Shown here: piece by piece, positions 32,406 through 41,716 of the stretch | Layout: each line of letters begins with the position of its first letter | How positions within the stretch are numbered: position 1 is the first letter of the stretch | Source of the DNA: Bdellovibrio bacteriovorus | GTDB taxonomy: Bacteria; Bdellovibrionota; Bdellovibrionia; Bdellovibrionales; Bdellovibrionaceae | Direction: 5' to 3' | DNA: 64,000 nucleotides | NCBI RefSeq assembly: GCF_001592755.1 | Contig: NZ_LUKF01000003.1 | Location: forward strand, 124,001 to 188,000 | Made by a program: the position numbers and the translations under genes | The notes under the pieces: generated by a model | The model's input: only the letters and a program-made list of their open reading frames with translations | Told to the model about the DNA's origin: nothing | Database searches by the model: none

Positions 32406-34343
32406 TCACCGATTCATACGGTTGTCTACCAGTTCTTGGACGACACTTGGGTCGGAAAGAGTGCTGGTATCACCCAATTGATCCGGCTGGTTCTCTGCGA
32501 TTTTACGAAGGATTCTGCGCATAATCTTGCCTGAACGAGTCTTGGGTAAACGGAAAGCCCACTGAATGAGATCTGGCGTGGCAATCGGACCGATTTCCTT
32601 CCGCACAGTTTGAATCAGTTCTTTGCGAATCTCTTCACTCGGCGTTTCTCCGGTTTTAAGAGTCACAAAGGCATAGATACCTTGGCCTTTGATATCATGA
32701 GGATAGCCCACGACCGCAGCCTCTGCCACGCGATGATTCGCAACCAAGGCCGATTCGATTTCCGCCGTCCCAATACGGTGACCTGATACATTGATCACGT
32801 CATCCACACGACCGGTGATCCAATAATAACCGTCTTTGTCTCGACGACATCCATCTCCTGAAAAATAGTATGCGGGATAGGTTGAAAAATACGTCTCTTC
32901 AAACCGGTCATGATTGCGATACACCGAACGCATCTGACCAGGCCAAGAATCAGCGATCACTAACACGCCTTCGCCTTCAACCTCAGTGATTTCTTTTCCT
33001 TCAACAGTTAAAAGTTTTGGCTGAACTCCGAAGAATGGCAGTGTCGCCGAACCCGGTTTCATCGCGATAGCACCAGGCAATGGCGTGATCATATGTCCGC
33101 CCGTTTCAGTTTGCCACCACGTATCCACAATCGGACAACGACCATCACCGACCACTTCGAAGTACCATGCCCACGCTTCGGGGTTGATGGGTTCTCCGAC
33201 AGTGCCTAATATTCTTAAAGACTTGCGAGAGCTGGATTTAACGAAAGTCTCTCCTTCCCGCATAAGAGATCGCAATGCCGTTGGCGACGTATAGAAAATA
33301 GAGACTTGATGTTTGTCGACGACTTCCCAGAAACGTGAAGGCGTTGGGTAATTTGGAACACCTTCGAAGATCAACGACGTTGCCGCATTAGCCAAGGGGC
33401 CATAGATCATGTAACTGTGTCCTGTCACCCAACCGATGTCGGCAGAACACCAGTAAATATCCCCGTCATGATAATCAAAAACATACTGATGAGTCATACC
33501 TGCCCATAACAAGTAGCCCCCCGTCGTATGTAAGACGCCTTTTGGTTTTCCCGTAGATCCCGAAGTATAAAGAATGAATAATGGATCTTCGGCATCCATT
33601 TGTTCAGGAGGACATTGATCGCTCGCCGACTTCACTTCGTCGTGATACCAAATATCGCGGCCAGCCTGCATTTGAATGTCCGTCTGTGCGTATTTAACGA
33701 CTAAAACTTTCTCGACAGGTGCTCTGACAAGTGCCTTATCAATATTTTCTTTAAGCGCGATGGACTTACTGCCGCGGAAGCCCGCATCTGCCGTGACAAC
33801 AAATTTCGATTGTCCATCGATAATACGATCCGCGATAGAGTCAGGCGCAAAGCCTGCGAAAATCACCGAGTGCACAGCACCAATACGCGTACACGCAAGC
33901 ATCGCATAGGCCGCCTCGGGAATCATCGGAAGATAGATCGTCACGACATCGCCTTTTTTTACTCCCATCTTTTTTAAGATGTTCGCAAAACGGCAGACCT
34001 CTTGATGAAGTTCTTTGTATGTGATTTTTTTTGAGGGAGTTTGTGGATTGTCTGCTTCCCAGATAAATGCGACTTTGTCGGCTTTGGTCTTTAAATGGCG
34101 GTCGATGCAGTTGTACGACACGTTGAGTTTTCCGCCTTGAAACCACTTAATGCTGACAGGTTTTTTGAAGCTAGTTTCTTTGACCTTGTCCCATTTTTTA
34201 AACCAATCCAAGCGCTCGGCTTCTTTTGCCCAAAAACCCTCAGGATCTTTGATGGATTTTTCGTACATCTCTTTGTACTTAGCTTCATTGATCCAGGCAT
34301 TCTTCGCTGTTTCTGGAGGGACGGGATATAGATCTTTATGCAT
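32406..34343 (-). CDS. acs: Acetyl-CoA synthetase
   Basis: 645 residues from ATG 34343 (TGAGGTGAG upstream). It activates acetate to acetyl-AMP and then acetyl-CoA. Adenylation core motif [48 protein letters not shown] and the regulated Lys in [11 protein letters not shown] are all complete, so acetylation control by a sirtuin is possible. Full length for the family. It is upstream of the small DUF6580 membrane protein gene. Confidence 0.95.
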   Translation of the reverse strand: MHKDLYPVPPETAKNAWINEAKYKEMYEKSIKDPEGFWAKEAERLDWFKKWDKVKETSFKKPVSIKWFQGGKLNVSYNCIDRHLKTKADKVAFIWEADNPQTPSKKITYKELHQEVCRFANILKKMGVKKGDVVTIYLPMIPEAAYAMLACTRIGAVHSVIFAGFAPDSIADRIIDGQSKFVVTADAGFRGSKSIALKENIDKALVRAPVEKVLVVKYAQTDIQMQAGRDIWYHDEVKSASDQCPPEQMDAEDPLFILYTSGSTGKPKGVLHTTGGYLLWAGMTHQYVFDYHDGDIYWCSADIGWVTGHSYMIYGPLANAATSLIFEGVPNYPTPSRFWEVVDKHQVSIFYTSPTALRSLMREGETFVKSSSRKSLRILGTVGEPINPEAWAWYFEVVGDGRCPIVDTWWQTETGGHMITPLPGAIAMKPGSATLPFFGVQPKLLTVEGKEITEVEGEGVLVIADSWPGQMRSVYRNHDRFEETYFSTYPAYYFSGDGCRRDKDGYYWITGRVDDVINVSGHRIGTAEIESALVANHRVAEAAVVGYPHDIKGQGIYAFVTLKTGETPSEEIRKELIQTVRKEIGPIATPDLIQWAFRLPKTRSGKIMRRILRKIAENQPDQLGDTSTLSDPSVVQELVDNRMNR

Positions 34344-34477
34344 ACTCACCTCAGGCTTATATATCATCGTAAACCTTCAAGCAGTGAGGTCAAATTTATA
34401 ATTACAAAAAGTTGCTGCGCAAAAATTCTTGGACTCAGAACTTCGGCGCGCAAATCAAAATTTACATCGGTGCAATG

Positions 34478-34915
34478 CTATTTCGAGAAAGACTTTTTAA
34501 ACAACTGATGAGCAAACATTCCTGCTATCATGGCTCCGACAAAGTAAACAGCCTGTAGGGATCCTGAACCGACAGAGGTCAGCGCCGGACCAGGACAGTA
34601 ACCGGCAAGGCCCCACCCCACACCAAAGAGCGCGCTTCCAATAACAAGTTCTTTTGAGATCTTTGTTGTCGTTGGCACATGCCACTCTGAATCCAGTAGT
34701 GGAGACTTTCTTTTCCGAGCCAAATAATAAGTAATAGCGTGTACTGGAATGGCTCCCAGCATGACGAAGATTAAAGTCGGATCCCAGTTTTCATCCCAGG
34801 TCAAAAATCCCAACACCTTGCTAGGCTGAGTCATTCCCGAGATGGAAAGACCTAAAGCAAAAGTAAAACCAACAACGAAGGAAGCAACGGCTTGAAGATA
34901 TTTTTTGTACTTCAT
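34478..34915 (-). CDS. YeeE/YedE family membrane protein, second half-subunit
   Basis: 145 residues, four transmembrane segments. The signature GWGLAGYCPGPALTSVGSGS with its Cys matches the C-terminal half of YeeE/YedE proteins (PmpB-like), which form channels for thiosulfate or sulfur species. The gene starts directly after the stop of the matching half-subunit (34916), so the two act as a split transporter. A persulfide-dioxygenase-like hydrolase lies divergently nearby, which supports a sulfur role. Confidence 0.82.
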   Translation of the reverse strand: MKYKKYLQAVASFVVGFTFALGLSISGMTQPSKVLGFLTWDENWDPTLIFVMLGAIPVHAITYYLARKRKSPLLDSEWHVPTTTKISKELVIGSALFGVGWGLAGYCPGPALTSVGSGSLQAVYFVGAMIAGMFAHQLFKKSFSK

Positions 34916-35332
34916 TTAAACTCCCCCGAAATATTTTAAACCCGTAGCGACAAGAATTCCTGCAAGCATAAACGTCACCGTCGCGACTAAAGAACGCAGC
35001 GACAATCGTGAAAGTCCACAGATGCCATGCCCACTGGTACAGCCACTTCCCATCACAGTACCGAATCCCACAAGAAAGCCCGCAATTAACACTGAAGGCA
35101 GTGGCGTATCGGGAACTGCGAAAAAGGTCGGATTGATCATTGCCATCACGAACCCGCCAAGCCAAAGCCCGATGATAAAGACGCCTCGCCACAGTCTTCC
35201 TTCTTGTGCGGTCAAAAAACTATTTGTGATCCCGCTAATCCCGGTCACACGACCGTTAAAGACCAGCATGATAGAGACGGCCAGTCCAATCAAAGCGCCC
35301 CCACCCAGGGCATAGGCGATAGTTTCAGTCAT
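34916..35332 (-). CDS. YeeE/YedE family membrane protein, first half-subunit
   Basis: 138 residues, four transmembrane segments. The signature GFGTVMGSGCTSGHGICGLSRLS, with the conserved Cys, is the N-terminal half motif of YeeE/YedE (PmpA-like) sulfur transporters. It is adjacent to the second half with no gap. The divergent start region (35333-35423) is shared with the MBL-fold gene. The two are likely co-regulated in sulfide or polysulfide handling. Confidence 0.82.
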   Translation of the reverse strand: MTETIAYALGGGALIGLAVSIMLVFNGRVTGISGITNSFLTAQEGRLWRGVFIIGLWLGGFVMAMINPTFFAVPDTPLPSVLIAGFLVGFGTVMGSGCTSGHGICGLSRLSLRSLVATVTFMLAGILVATGLKYFGGV

Positions 35333-35423
35333 TGTCGAATCCCCTACTTAAAGTTCTTCACTATCAGATCATCCTAAGGATATTCTTGCAAAGATATCTT
35401 TTTGCACAAACATCGAGGACCAC

Positions 35424-36287
35424 ATGGCTTTGCAAATTCAACATTTTTTTGACCCAGGGACTTTCACGCTCTCCTACGTAGCATTTGATGCGACGACTTT
35501 GGATGCAGTGGTTATTGATCCTGTATGGGATTTTGATCAGGCCTCGGGAAAACTGACCACTAAAGCCATGGAACCTGTGGTGAAGTTTTTAAAGGAAAAA
35601 AACTTAAAGCCGCACTTTGTGTTAGAGACGCATGCTCATGCGGATCATCTTTCAAGCTCTCAACTTTTTAAAAATTTCTTTCCGGGAATCAAGGTTGCTA
35701 TCAGTGAGAAAATCACTGAAGTGCAAAAAACTTTTAAGACACTCTTCAACCTGACAGATGTAAATACCGAAGGGAAAGATTTTGATTTATTGCTTAAAGA
35801 TGGACAGGTCTTTGAGGCCGGATCATTAAAAATAAAAACTTTGGCGACACCGGGTCACACGCCTGCGTGCGTTTCTTATTTGATTGAGGATGCTTTATTC
35901 TCGGGTGATGCGATGTTTATGCCGGATTCAGGGACGGGTCGCTGTGATTTCCCGAATGGAAGTGCTCATAACTTATATAATTCCATCACTCAGAAAATTT
36001 ATACGTTGCCTGATTCGACTCGAATTTTTGTAGGCCATGATTATCAACCCCAAGGCCGCGAATTACGCTTTCAAACCAGCGTTGCAGAACAAAAAGAAAA
36101 GAACATTCAACTTGCAGGCCATGTCAGCGAAAAAGACTTTGTGCAGTTCCGCACTCAAAGAGATTCGACTTTAGCAGCGCCGAAGCTTTTGATTCCAAGC
36201 CTTCAGGTAAACATTCGTGCGGGTCACTTGCCCCCCGCGGAATCCAATGGTGTCAGCTACGTAAAAACGCCGCTTCTTCCTCAGTAG
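35424..36287 (+). CDS. MBL-fold hydrolase, persulfide dioxygenase/ETHE1-like
   Basis: 287 residues. It has the metallo-beta-lactamase fold: THAHADHLSS (HxHxDH), TPGHTPACVSYL (His), FSGDAMFMPDSGTGRCDFPNGSA (Asp) and VGHDYQPQGRELRF (His). The GTGRCDFP segment and the HDY motif are typical of ETHE1-like sulfur dioxygenases and the Blh group that work on glutathione persulfide or sulfide. It pairs divergently with the YeeE/YedE halves. Inferred role: detoxification of sulfide-derived sulfur. It ends in an intrinsic terminator. Confidence 0.85.
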   Translation: MALQIQHFFDPGTFTLSYVAFDATTLDAVVIDPVWDFDQASGKLTTKAMEPVVKFLKEKNLKPHFVLETHAHADHLSSSQLFKNFFPGIKVAISEKITEVQKTFKTLFNLTDVNTEGKDFDLLLKDGQVFEAGSLKIKTLATPGHTPACVSYLIEDALFSGDAMFMPDSGTGRCDFPNGSAHNLYNSITQKIYTLPDSTRIFVGHDYQPQGRELRFQTSVAEQKEKNIQLAGHVSEKDFVQFRTQRDSTLAAPKLLIPSLQVNIRAGHLPPAESNGVSYVKTPLLPQ

Positions 36288-36314
36288 ATTTAAAAGTTTT
36301 GAATTTTAAAATAA

Positions 36315-36344
36315 AAAAGGCCTGCTCTTTCGAACAGGCCTTTT
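36315..36344 (+). terminator. Terminator of the MBL-fold gene
   Basis: AAGGCCTG and CAGGCCTT form an 8-bp or longer stem with an A run before and T run after. It stands between this gene and the convergent dnaK. Confidence 0.8.
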
Positions 36345-36372
36345 CAAGTTTTTATGTTAGATACGCCTAGGA

Positions 36373-38286
36373 TTAGTTGACGTCTTTGTAGTCAGCGTCG
36401 ATCACGTCGTCGCCGTTTTTCTCTTCAGCTTTGGCTTCGCCGCCGCCTTGATCACCCGAAGAACCGTCAGCACCTGGTTGCGCTCCTTGCTTTTTGTAAA
36501 GCTCAGAAGTCATTTTGTGAGTCACAGCTTGAAGTTTTTCAAACTGCTCTTTTAGCTCAGTAACTTCAGCACCTTTGTTCTCTAGAACCTTTTTCGCTTC
36601 AGCGATCGCGTCGTTAGCCACTTTCACTTCGCTTTCAGGCAATTGAGAACCAGAATCCTTGATCAACTTCTCAGTTTGGTAAACCAAGTTGTCCAAGTTG
36701 TTTCTTTGAGTTGCTGCTTCTGCCTTACGTTTATCTTCTTCCGCATGACCTTCAGCATCGTTCACTGCACGTTTGATCTCTTCTTCAGAAAGACCTGATT
36801 GCGCTGTGATCTTGATCTGTTGAGTCTTACCAGAAGACATATCTTTCGCACTTACGTGCAAGATACCATTGGCGTCGATATCAAAAGTCACCTCGACTTG
36901 AGGAACACCACGTGGAGCTGGTGGAATACCAACTAGCTCGAAGCGGCCTAGAGTTTTGTTATCTGTCGCCATCTTACGCTCACCTTGAAGAACGTGGATG
37001 TCTACGGCTGGCTGATTGTCAGCAGCAGTCGAGAACACCTGAGATTTCTTCGTAGGGATCGCCGAGTTTCTTTCGATAAGTGTCGTCATAACGCCACCTA
37101 AAGTCTCGATACCAAGGCTTAGTGGAGTTACGTCTAGAAGAAGAACGTCTTTCACGTCACCCGCAAGAACGCCCCCTTGTACCGCAGCACCTACTGCAAC
37201 CACTTCGTCAGGGTTCACAGTGCGGTTTGGTTCTTTACCGAAGAACTCTTTCACAGCTTTTTGGATAGATGGGATACGAGTCGATCCACCCACCAAAACA
37301 ACTTCGTCGATCTCTGAAGCTTTCATGCCTGCATCAGCCAAAGCTTTACGGCAAGGCTCCATAGAGCGTTTTACTAGATCTTCTGTCATTTGATCGAATT
37401 TTGCGCGAGTCAAACGAGTTTGCAAATGTTTAGGACCTGATTGGTCTGCCGTGATGAACGGAAGATTGATTTCAGTTTCCTGTGCAGAAGAAAGTTCGAT
37501 TTTTGCTTTCTCGGCTGCTTCTTTCAAACGTTGCAAAGCCATTTTGTCGTTCTTAAGATCGATCGCCTGATCTTTTTTGAATTCAGAGATCAACCATTCT
37601 AAGATTACGGTGTCAAAGTTATCGCCACCCAAATGAGTGTCCCCATTAGTAGCGCGAACTTCCACAACTCCATCGCCAACCTCCAAGATAGAAATATCGA
37701 ATGTACCACCACCGAAGTCGTAGATAGCGATTTTTTCGTCTTTCTTTCTTTCCATGCCGTACGCAAGAGCGGCGGCCGTTGGTTCGTTGATGATACGTTT
37801 AATTTCAAGACCCGCGATGCGACCCGCATCTTTCGTTGCCTGTCTTTGCGCATCGTTAAAGTAAGCTGGAACTGTAACTACAGCTTCAGTTACCGGTTCA
37901 CCAAGATAGTCCTCAGCCACTTTTTTCAATTTAGCTAGAACTGCGGCACCAATTTCTTCTGGAGAAACTTGTTTACCTTGAACTTTGAAAGCACAGTCAT
38001 TGCCTTTAGCCACGACAGTGTAAGGCACAAGTTTGATTTCCTCTTGAATCTCTTCAAATCTGCGACCGATAAAACGTTTTGCAGAATAGATTGTGTTTTC
38101 AGGATTCGTCACCGCTTGACGTTTAGCAATTTGACCTACCAAACGATCGCCGTCCTTAGTGTAAGCGACAACTGAAGGAGTAGTACGAGCGCCCTCTTCA
38201 TTCACAAGCACTTTAGGCTCGCCGCCCTCCATGATCGCGACGCATGAGTTCGTCGTTCCTAAGTCGATACCAATAATTTTACCCAT
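36373..38286 (-). CDS. dnaK: Chaperone DnaK (Hsp70)
   Basis: 637 residues, normal length. Nucleotide-binding marks are [33 protein letters not shown] and [15 protein letters not shown]. The linker is [19 protein letters not shown], then the substrate-binding domain and lid, and an acidic C-terminus with the EEVD-like end. The ribosome binding site AAGGAG is 6 nt before the ATG. Transcription is probably from the RpoH-like promoter at 38324-38354. grpE is not adjacent, and dnaJ is 8 kb away on the same strand, separated by plus-strand accessory genes. Confidence 0.97.
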   Translation of the reverse strand: MGKIIGIDLGTTNSCVAIMEGGEPKVLVNEEGARTTPSVVAYTKDGDRLVGQIAKRQAVTNPENTIYSAKRFIGRRFEEIQEEIKLVPYTVVAKGNDCAFKVQGKQVSPEEIGAAVLAKLKKVAEDYLGEPVTEAVVTVPAYFNDAQRQATKDAGRIAGLEIKRIINEPTAAALAYGMERKKDEKIAIYDFGGGTFDISILEVGDGVVEVRATNGDTHLGGDNFDTVILEWLISEFKKDQAIDLKNDKMALQRLKEAAEKAKIELSSAQETEINLPFITADQSGPKHLQTRLTRAKFDQMTEDLVKRSMEPCRKALADAGMKASEIDEVVLVGGSTRIPSIQKAVKEFFGKEPNRTVNPDEVVAVGAAVQGGVLAGDVKDVLLLDVTPLSLGIETLGGVMTTLIERNSAIPTKKSQVFSTAADNQPAVDIHVLQGERKMATDNKTLGRFELVGIPPAPRGVPQVEVTFDIDANGILHVSAKDMSSGKTQQIKITAQSGLSEEEIKRAVNDAEGHAEEDKRKAEAATQRNNLDNLVYQTEKLIKDSGSQLPESEVKVANDAIAEAKKVLENKGAEVTELKEQFEKLQAVTHKMTSELYKKQGAQPGADGSSGDQGGGEAKAEEKNGDDVIDADYKDVN

Positions 38287-38323
38287 ACTAATTCTCCTTA
38301 AATATTAACTGCTTATAGCTCTT

Positions 38324-38354
38324 TAAATGTGGGTCGGACTTCCTATTCGTCAAG
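38324..38354 (-). promoter_or_regulatory. RpoH-like (heat shock) promoter of dnaK
   Basis: On the minus strand CTTGACG, 14 nt, CCCACATTTA, which fits the sigma32 pattern CTTGAAN13-17CCCCAT. The dnaJ gene has the same architecture at 47442-47472. No CIRCE repeat is visible. Confidence 0.6.
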
Positions 38355-38636
38355 CTCGTCATCTTACTTTTTTATGACATTTTTTTAACGAATAATTTCA
38401 ATATCTTACGGATATTTAACTCGTGTTATGGAGCAGCGACGTGCATTATGGGCTCTTCGCTCCTCTCTTAAAAAACAGGAAACGAAGCCCCTCAAGGCCT
38501 CGGCGCAAACCCTTCAACGCCGGGGCCTCAATTTCTGCCTGATTTTGCAGCACCCGGATTAAAGAATTTAAATGCCATATTCATAAGATTTTTACCTCAT
38601 TCGGTTACCCTACTTCTATCGATCAATCAAACTCTT
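38355..38636. other. Intergenic region upstream of dnaK
   Basis: About 280 bases with no convincing gene. One 44-codon frame (38428-38562) has no ribosome binding site. A G+C-rich palindromic stretch near 38496-38527 (GGCCTCGGCG...CGCCGGGGCC) could be a terminator or an RNA structure. Confidence 0.3.
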
Positions 38637-38654
38637 ATGATGAGGGCCCAGCTT

Positions 38655-38867
38655 ATGACACACTTCAGTTTCAAGATGGCGGCGGTTTTGGTTTCATCGC
38701 TGCTTATGTTTGGATTGGCCCAAGCCGAGATTCGCGCGGAAAAGCGCGAAGCCGAACAAGATGAGCAGCTGAGTGACAGCAGTGACCCCTCCGACTCAAG
38801 CTCTTCAAAGAATTCCGAGTTCAACTCTCGCAAAGTTCGCGCGAAGTCTTCAACGCGAAAAGAATAA
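38655..38867 (+). CDS. Small secreted Ser-rich protein
   Basis: 70 residues from ATG 38655 (GAGG upstream; an earlier ATG at 38637 is in frame). A signal peptide (MTHFSFKMAAVLVSSLLMFGLAQA) is followed by an acidic then Ser-rich and basic mature part of about 45 residues. No Cys and no recognised family. It may be a small periplasmic or exported protein. The first gene of the plus-strand accessory stretch, separated by about 170 nt from the next. Confidence 0.5.
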   Translation: MTHFSFKMAAVLVSSLLMFGLAQAEIRAEKREAEQDEQLSDSSDPSDSSSSKNSEFNSRKVRAKSSTRKE

Positions 38868-39035
38868 TAACTTCATTGTGAAAACAATGGATAACCGGAA
38901 GTTGAAAATTAAGATTGTCGAAGGTTGGTGTTTAAGATTGCTGATCTTGCGAAGTAAATTTCCTGTCCGCAATCAGTGGTAAAACACATAGGTGCCGCCG
39001 TTGAAGCACCTAGTCCTTTCGACTAATCATAGTCC

Positions 39036-39725
39036 ATGGACATTTCTCAGGTTGAATCTGACATTCATAATTTGATCTCTCAGAAAAATTATCCCTGTAT
39101 TGCTGCGGTTCAAGCTCTTTTCAAAAAAGAACTGATCTTCGACACGTACTCAAGCTTTGGCAGCGGTGAGAGCGCTCGAACCTTGGCGGCGAACTTGATC
39201 GCATTTAAAGAAAAACAGCGATCTCAAAAAATTCAGAACCTCACTTACTTCGCGATTTTTCCGCAGGATTCAGTCAACAGCGAAGAAGAATTTGAAACCA
39301 AGCTTTGGAATGAGCTTTCGGCGATGTGGAATCATCCCGATATCGCCGGCAGTTGGGATCCGACATTCAGTGATAATCCGGAAGACAAGAACTTCTGTTT
39401 TAGCTTGGATGGCAGCGCTTATTTTGTTGTGGGATTGCATCCCCTAAGCAGTCGCTTGTCCCGCCGCCTGCCCTATCCCGCCTTGGTCTTTAACTTATAC
39501 AGTCAGTTTCATGAACTCCAAGAGCAAGGTCTGTATCAGCCCATGATTAAGCTAAACCGTCAGCGCGATGAACGCTTTCAAGGCTCGGTCAATCCGATGG
39601 CAGAACTTCATAATGACGTGTGGGAAGCAATTCAGTTCTCCGGTCGTGCGAACTCTTCTGATTGGAAGTGTCCTTTCACGAAAGGACTAGTGGGATTAGC
39701 GAAAAAGGCGTTGTCGCGTGTCTGA
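39036..39725 (+). CDS. YqcI/YcgG family protein (GntA/DcsA-like heme N-hydroxylase)
   Basis: 229 residues. The YqcI/YcgG family pattern is visible: YPCIAAVQALFKK near the start, FAIFPQDSVNSEEEFETKLWNEL, FCFSLDGSAYFVVGLHPLSSR, then YPALVFNLYSQFHELQEQGLY. Members studied elsewhere (GntA of guanitoxin, DcsA of D-cycloserine) are heme enzymes that hydroxylate the guanidino N of arginine-like substrates. The substrate here is unknown. The stop overlaps the start of the DUF1989 gene (8 nt), so the two are translationally coupled. Confidence 0.8.
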   Translation: MDISQVESDIHNLISQKNYPCIAAVQALFKKELIFDTYSSFGSGESARTLAANLIAFKEKQRSQKIQNLTYFAIFPQDSVNSEEEFETKLWNELSAMWNHPDIAGSWDPTFSDNPEDKNFCFSLDGSAYFVVGLHPLSSRLSRRLPYPALVFNLYSQFHELQEQGLYQPMIKLNRQRDERFQGSVNPMAELHNDVWEAIQFSGRANSSDWKCPFTKGLVGLAKKALSRV

Positions 39726-40341
39726 TACTTTAGAACAAACTTACTGTGTGATGCCGGCGCAAACGGGAGCGGCTTTTCTTTTACGTAAAGGGGAACTTTT
39801 GCGTGTCATGACTCCGCACGATTACCAGGTGTCGGATCTTTTTTGTTTTAATGCTCGCAATCTTTGGGAAAGTCTTTCGGCCGGTCGCTCTATTGATTGG
39901 GCGGATACGATTTATCTGACTTCAGGACATCATCTTTATTCGAATCGCAGCAATGTGATGCTGACTATCTTGGAAGACAGCTGTGGTCGCCATGATTTTT
40001 TGATGACTCCTTGTAGTCTGCGCATGTTTCAAATGATCGCGGGCAACGAGGACTATCATCCGAGCTGTCATGAAAACTTGGCAAGGAATCTTGCAGAATT
40101 TGGAATTCACGAAGATCAGATTTCAACGACGTTCAATATTTTTATGAATGTTACTGTGGATGAAAAAGGTGGAGTAAAAATTGAAACGCCGTTCGCAAAA
40201 ACCGGCGACTTCGTGTTATTCCGCGCTGAAATGGATTTGGTTGTAGGACTGACCGCGTGTTCGCATGAAGGTACGAATCATGGAACATGCAAACCGATCT
40301 GGTATCGCAAGGAAAGCGGTGGAACGAAGTCAGAAATTTAG
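39718..40341 (+). CDS. DUF1989 (urea-carboxylase-associated/CgdAB-like) protein
   Basis: 207 residues from GTG 39718, overlapping the YqcI-like gene by 8 nt. The DUF1989 pattern is visible: LLRKGELLRVMTPHDYQVSDLFCFNA, NVMLTILEDSCGRHDFLMTPCS, FNIFMNVTVDEKGG, LTACSHEGTNHGTCKP. The C-terminal Cys/His set probably binds metal. The family includes CgdA/CgdB, reported to act in guanidine degradation as a carboxyguanidine deiminase, and urea-amidolyase-associated proteins. Coupling with a guanidino N-hydroxylase homologue suggests work on a guanidino group. This is inferred from neighbourhood. Confidence 0.8.
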   Translation: MSDTLEQTYCVMPAQTGAAFLLRKGELLRVMTPHDYQVSDLFCFNARNLWESLSAGRSIDWADTIYLTSGHHLYSNRSNVMLTILEDSCGRHDFLMTPCSLRMFQMIAGNEDYHPSCHENLARNLAEFGIHEDQISTTFNIFMNVTVDEKGGVKIETPFAKTGDFVLFRAEMDLVVGLTACSHEGTNHGTCKPIWYRKESGGTKSEI

Positions 40342-40432
40342 TTTCTGTCGTCCGTAATTTCTTGAACGTATTTTAACAGGATTTACTCTTTAGAATTGTT
40401 CAAACTGTATGGGCGTATAAGTATGCCTCGTC

Positions 40433-41716
40433 ATGCGAACATCTATTGAACAACTTTACAATTCAATTAATAAATTAATGTCTCAGGTCTGCAAAGATCC
40501 TCGCTTGGAATCGGCGCTCTTAACAGCGCTTGGTCACATGGAGGATTTAGCGGCAAAGCAGATCCTGGGAAATGTGTCGGCTTCAACTCCCCCGCAGTTT
40601 CTTTCGGAAATTCGCGTGCATGCGGAAGACGAACTAAGACATCGTGATGCCTTGTGGGCGGTACGTCCTTTTGCTGAAGCGAAGGATGCGCGAGAGCTCG
40701 AACTGCGACGAGATCTTCAAGGTATTGCTGAAAGCTTTACAGTCGGATATTTCGGCAATCCGATTTTGATTCAAGCTAAATCGCGTTTTAACGCTTATGT
40801 GCACGGAGCTTTGACGATCGAGCAGTTTCCTTTTCAGATTTATTCTTGTTTTATCAAAGCGACATATTCCGAATCCGTTCGCTCCGTTTTGACTTCGGTG
40901 CTTGCCGATGAAAAGAGTCATATTCAGCTTGGCAAGAAGATGATGGAGACTTTGCCAGAAACAGAGAAGCTTTGTCTGACCCAGCTCCATACAATTGAAA
41001 AAGAGATGTGCCATAAAATGGTTCTGCGTATGTCTGACGTTATTTCTGCATATGAAAATCACACAGAGCGACGAGACACCTTATCGGCCAGTGAAAAGCT
41101 AGGACATGCGTTGAGTGCGGACGCTGCCGCCACTTCGCTTTGGATCTACGCTTTAGGAGACAGCGAAGAATTAGCGGCCAATCATATGCAAGAGATTTTT
41201 AGGCGACGCCATCTTCCGTTACCCGTAGAGATGGTTGAGCATGTGCAAGACGAGAAAAGACATGCGCAGTTGTTGCGCCAGACGGTGCTTCTTCGCCGCC
41301 GCAAATACTTACAACAGCCAAAGTACAAAGTTCTTGAAGTGCGTATGAGAAAGGCGACGGAAAGATATCTTGTTACTTACTTCAGTCACGTGATGAAGAA
41401 GTTTTCCGATCCGGAAGAGATTTACTTGTACGGAGCTTTGGGACTTGAGATGCGCGTCTTTAAACACTACGCGCACTTAAGCGAAACGACACATTCTATT
41501 GATGTCGCATTTATTTTGGATGAGATTTTAAAAGATGAAGCCGAGCACACGCAAATGGTGCATTTGCGTTTAAGAGACCGCGGCTATATTAAGCCAGAAA
41601 TTTTGAAATGGATTCGACAGACGGAAGAAATTTGTTTTGAGCGCGCAGCTTCGCAAGTGCTAGGCGGTTTGTTTTGCACCCGTACTTGGAAGGAATCCGC
41701 GGCGGAACTTGTATGA
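40433..41716 (+). CDS. Tandem ferritin-like diiron oxygenase-like protein
   Basis: 427 residues. Two four-helix ferritin-like halves each have a full diiron ligand set. First half: E37, E67xxH70 (HAEDELRH), E130 and E160xxH163 (ADEKSH). Second half: E245/E246, E274xxH277 (QDEKRH), E339 and E369xxH372 (KDEAEH). The spacing 30-63-30 residues is nearly the same in both (28 or 29-65-30). No family is recognised beyond the fold. Such sites serve in oxygenases, N-oxygenases and aldehyde deformylating enzymes. It starts 91 nt after DUF1989 and overlaps the next gene by 4 nt. Expected role: an oxidative step of the cluster. Confidence 0.75.
   Translation: MRTSIEQLYNSINKLMSQVCKDPRLESALLTALGHMEDLAAKQILGNVSASTPPQFLSEIRVHAEDELRHRDALWAVRPFAEAKDARELELRRDLQGIAESFTVGYFGNPILIQAKSRFNAYVHGALTIEQFPFQIYSCFIKATYSESVRSVLTSVLADEKSHIQLGKKMMETLPETEKLCLTQLHTIEKEMCHKMVLRMSDVISAYENHTERRDTLSASEKLGHALSADAAATSLWIYALGDSEELAANHMQEIFRRRHLPLPVEMVEHVQDEKRHAQLLRQTVLLRRRKYLQQPKYKVLEVRMRKATERYLVTYFSHVMKKFSDPEEIYLYGALGLEMRVFKHYAHLSETTHSIDVAFILDEILKDEAEHTQMVHLRLRDRGYIKPEILKWIRQTEEICFERAASQVLGGLFCTRTWKESAAELV

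Noticed and set aside
38428..38562. 44-codon ORF upstream of dnaK
   Set aside because: No ribosome binding site and no recognisable product; left as an intergenic region.
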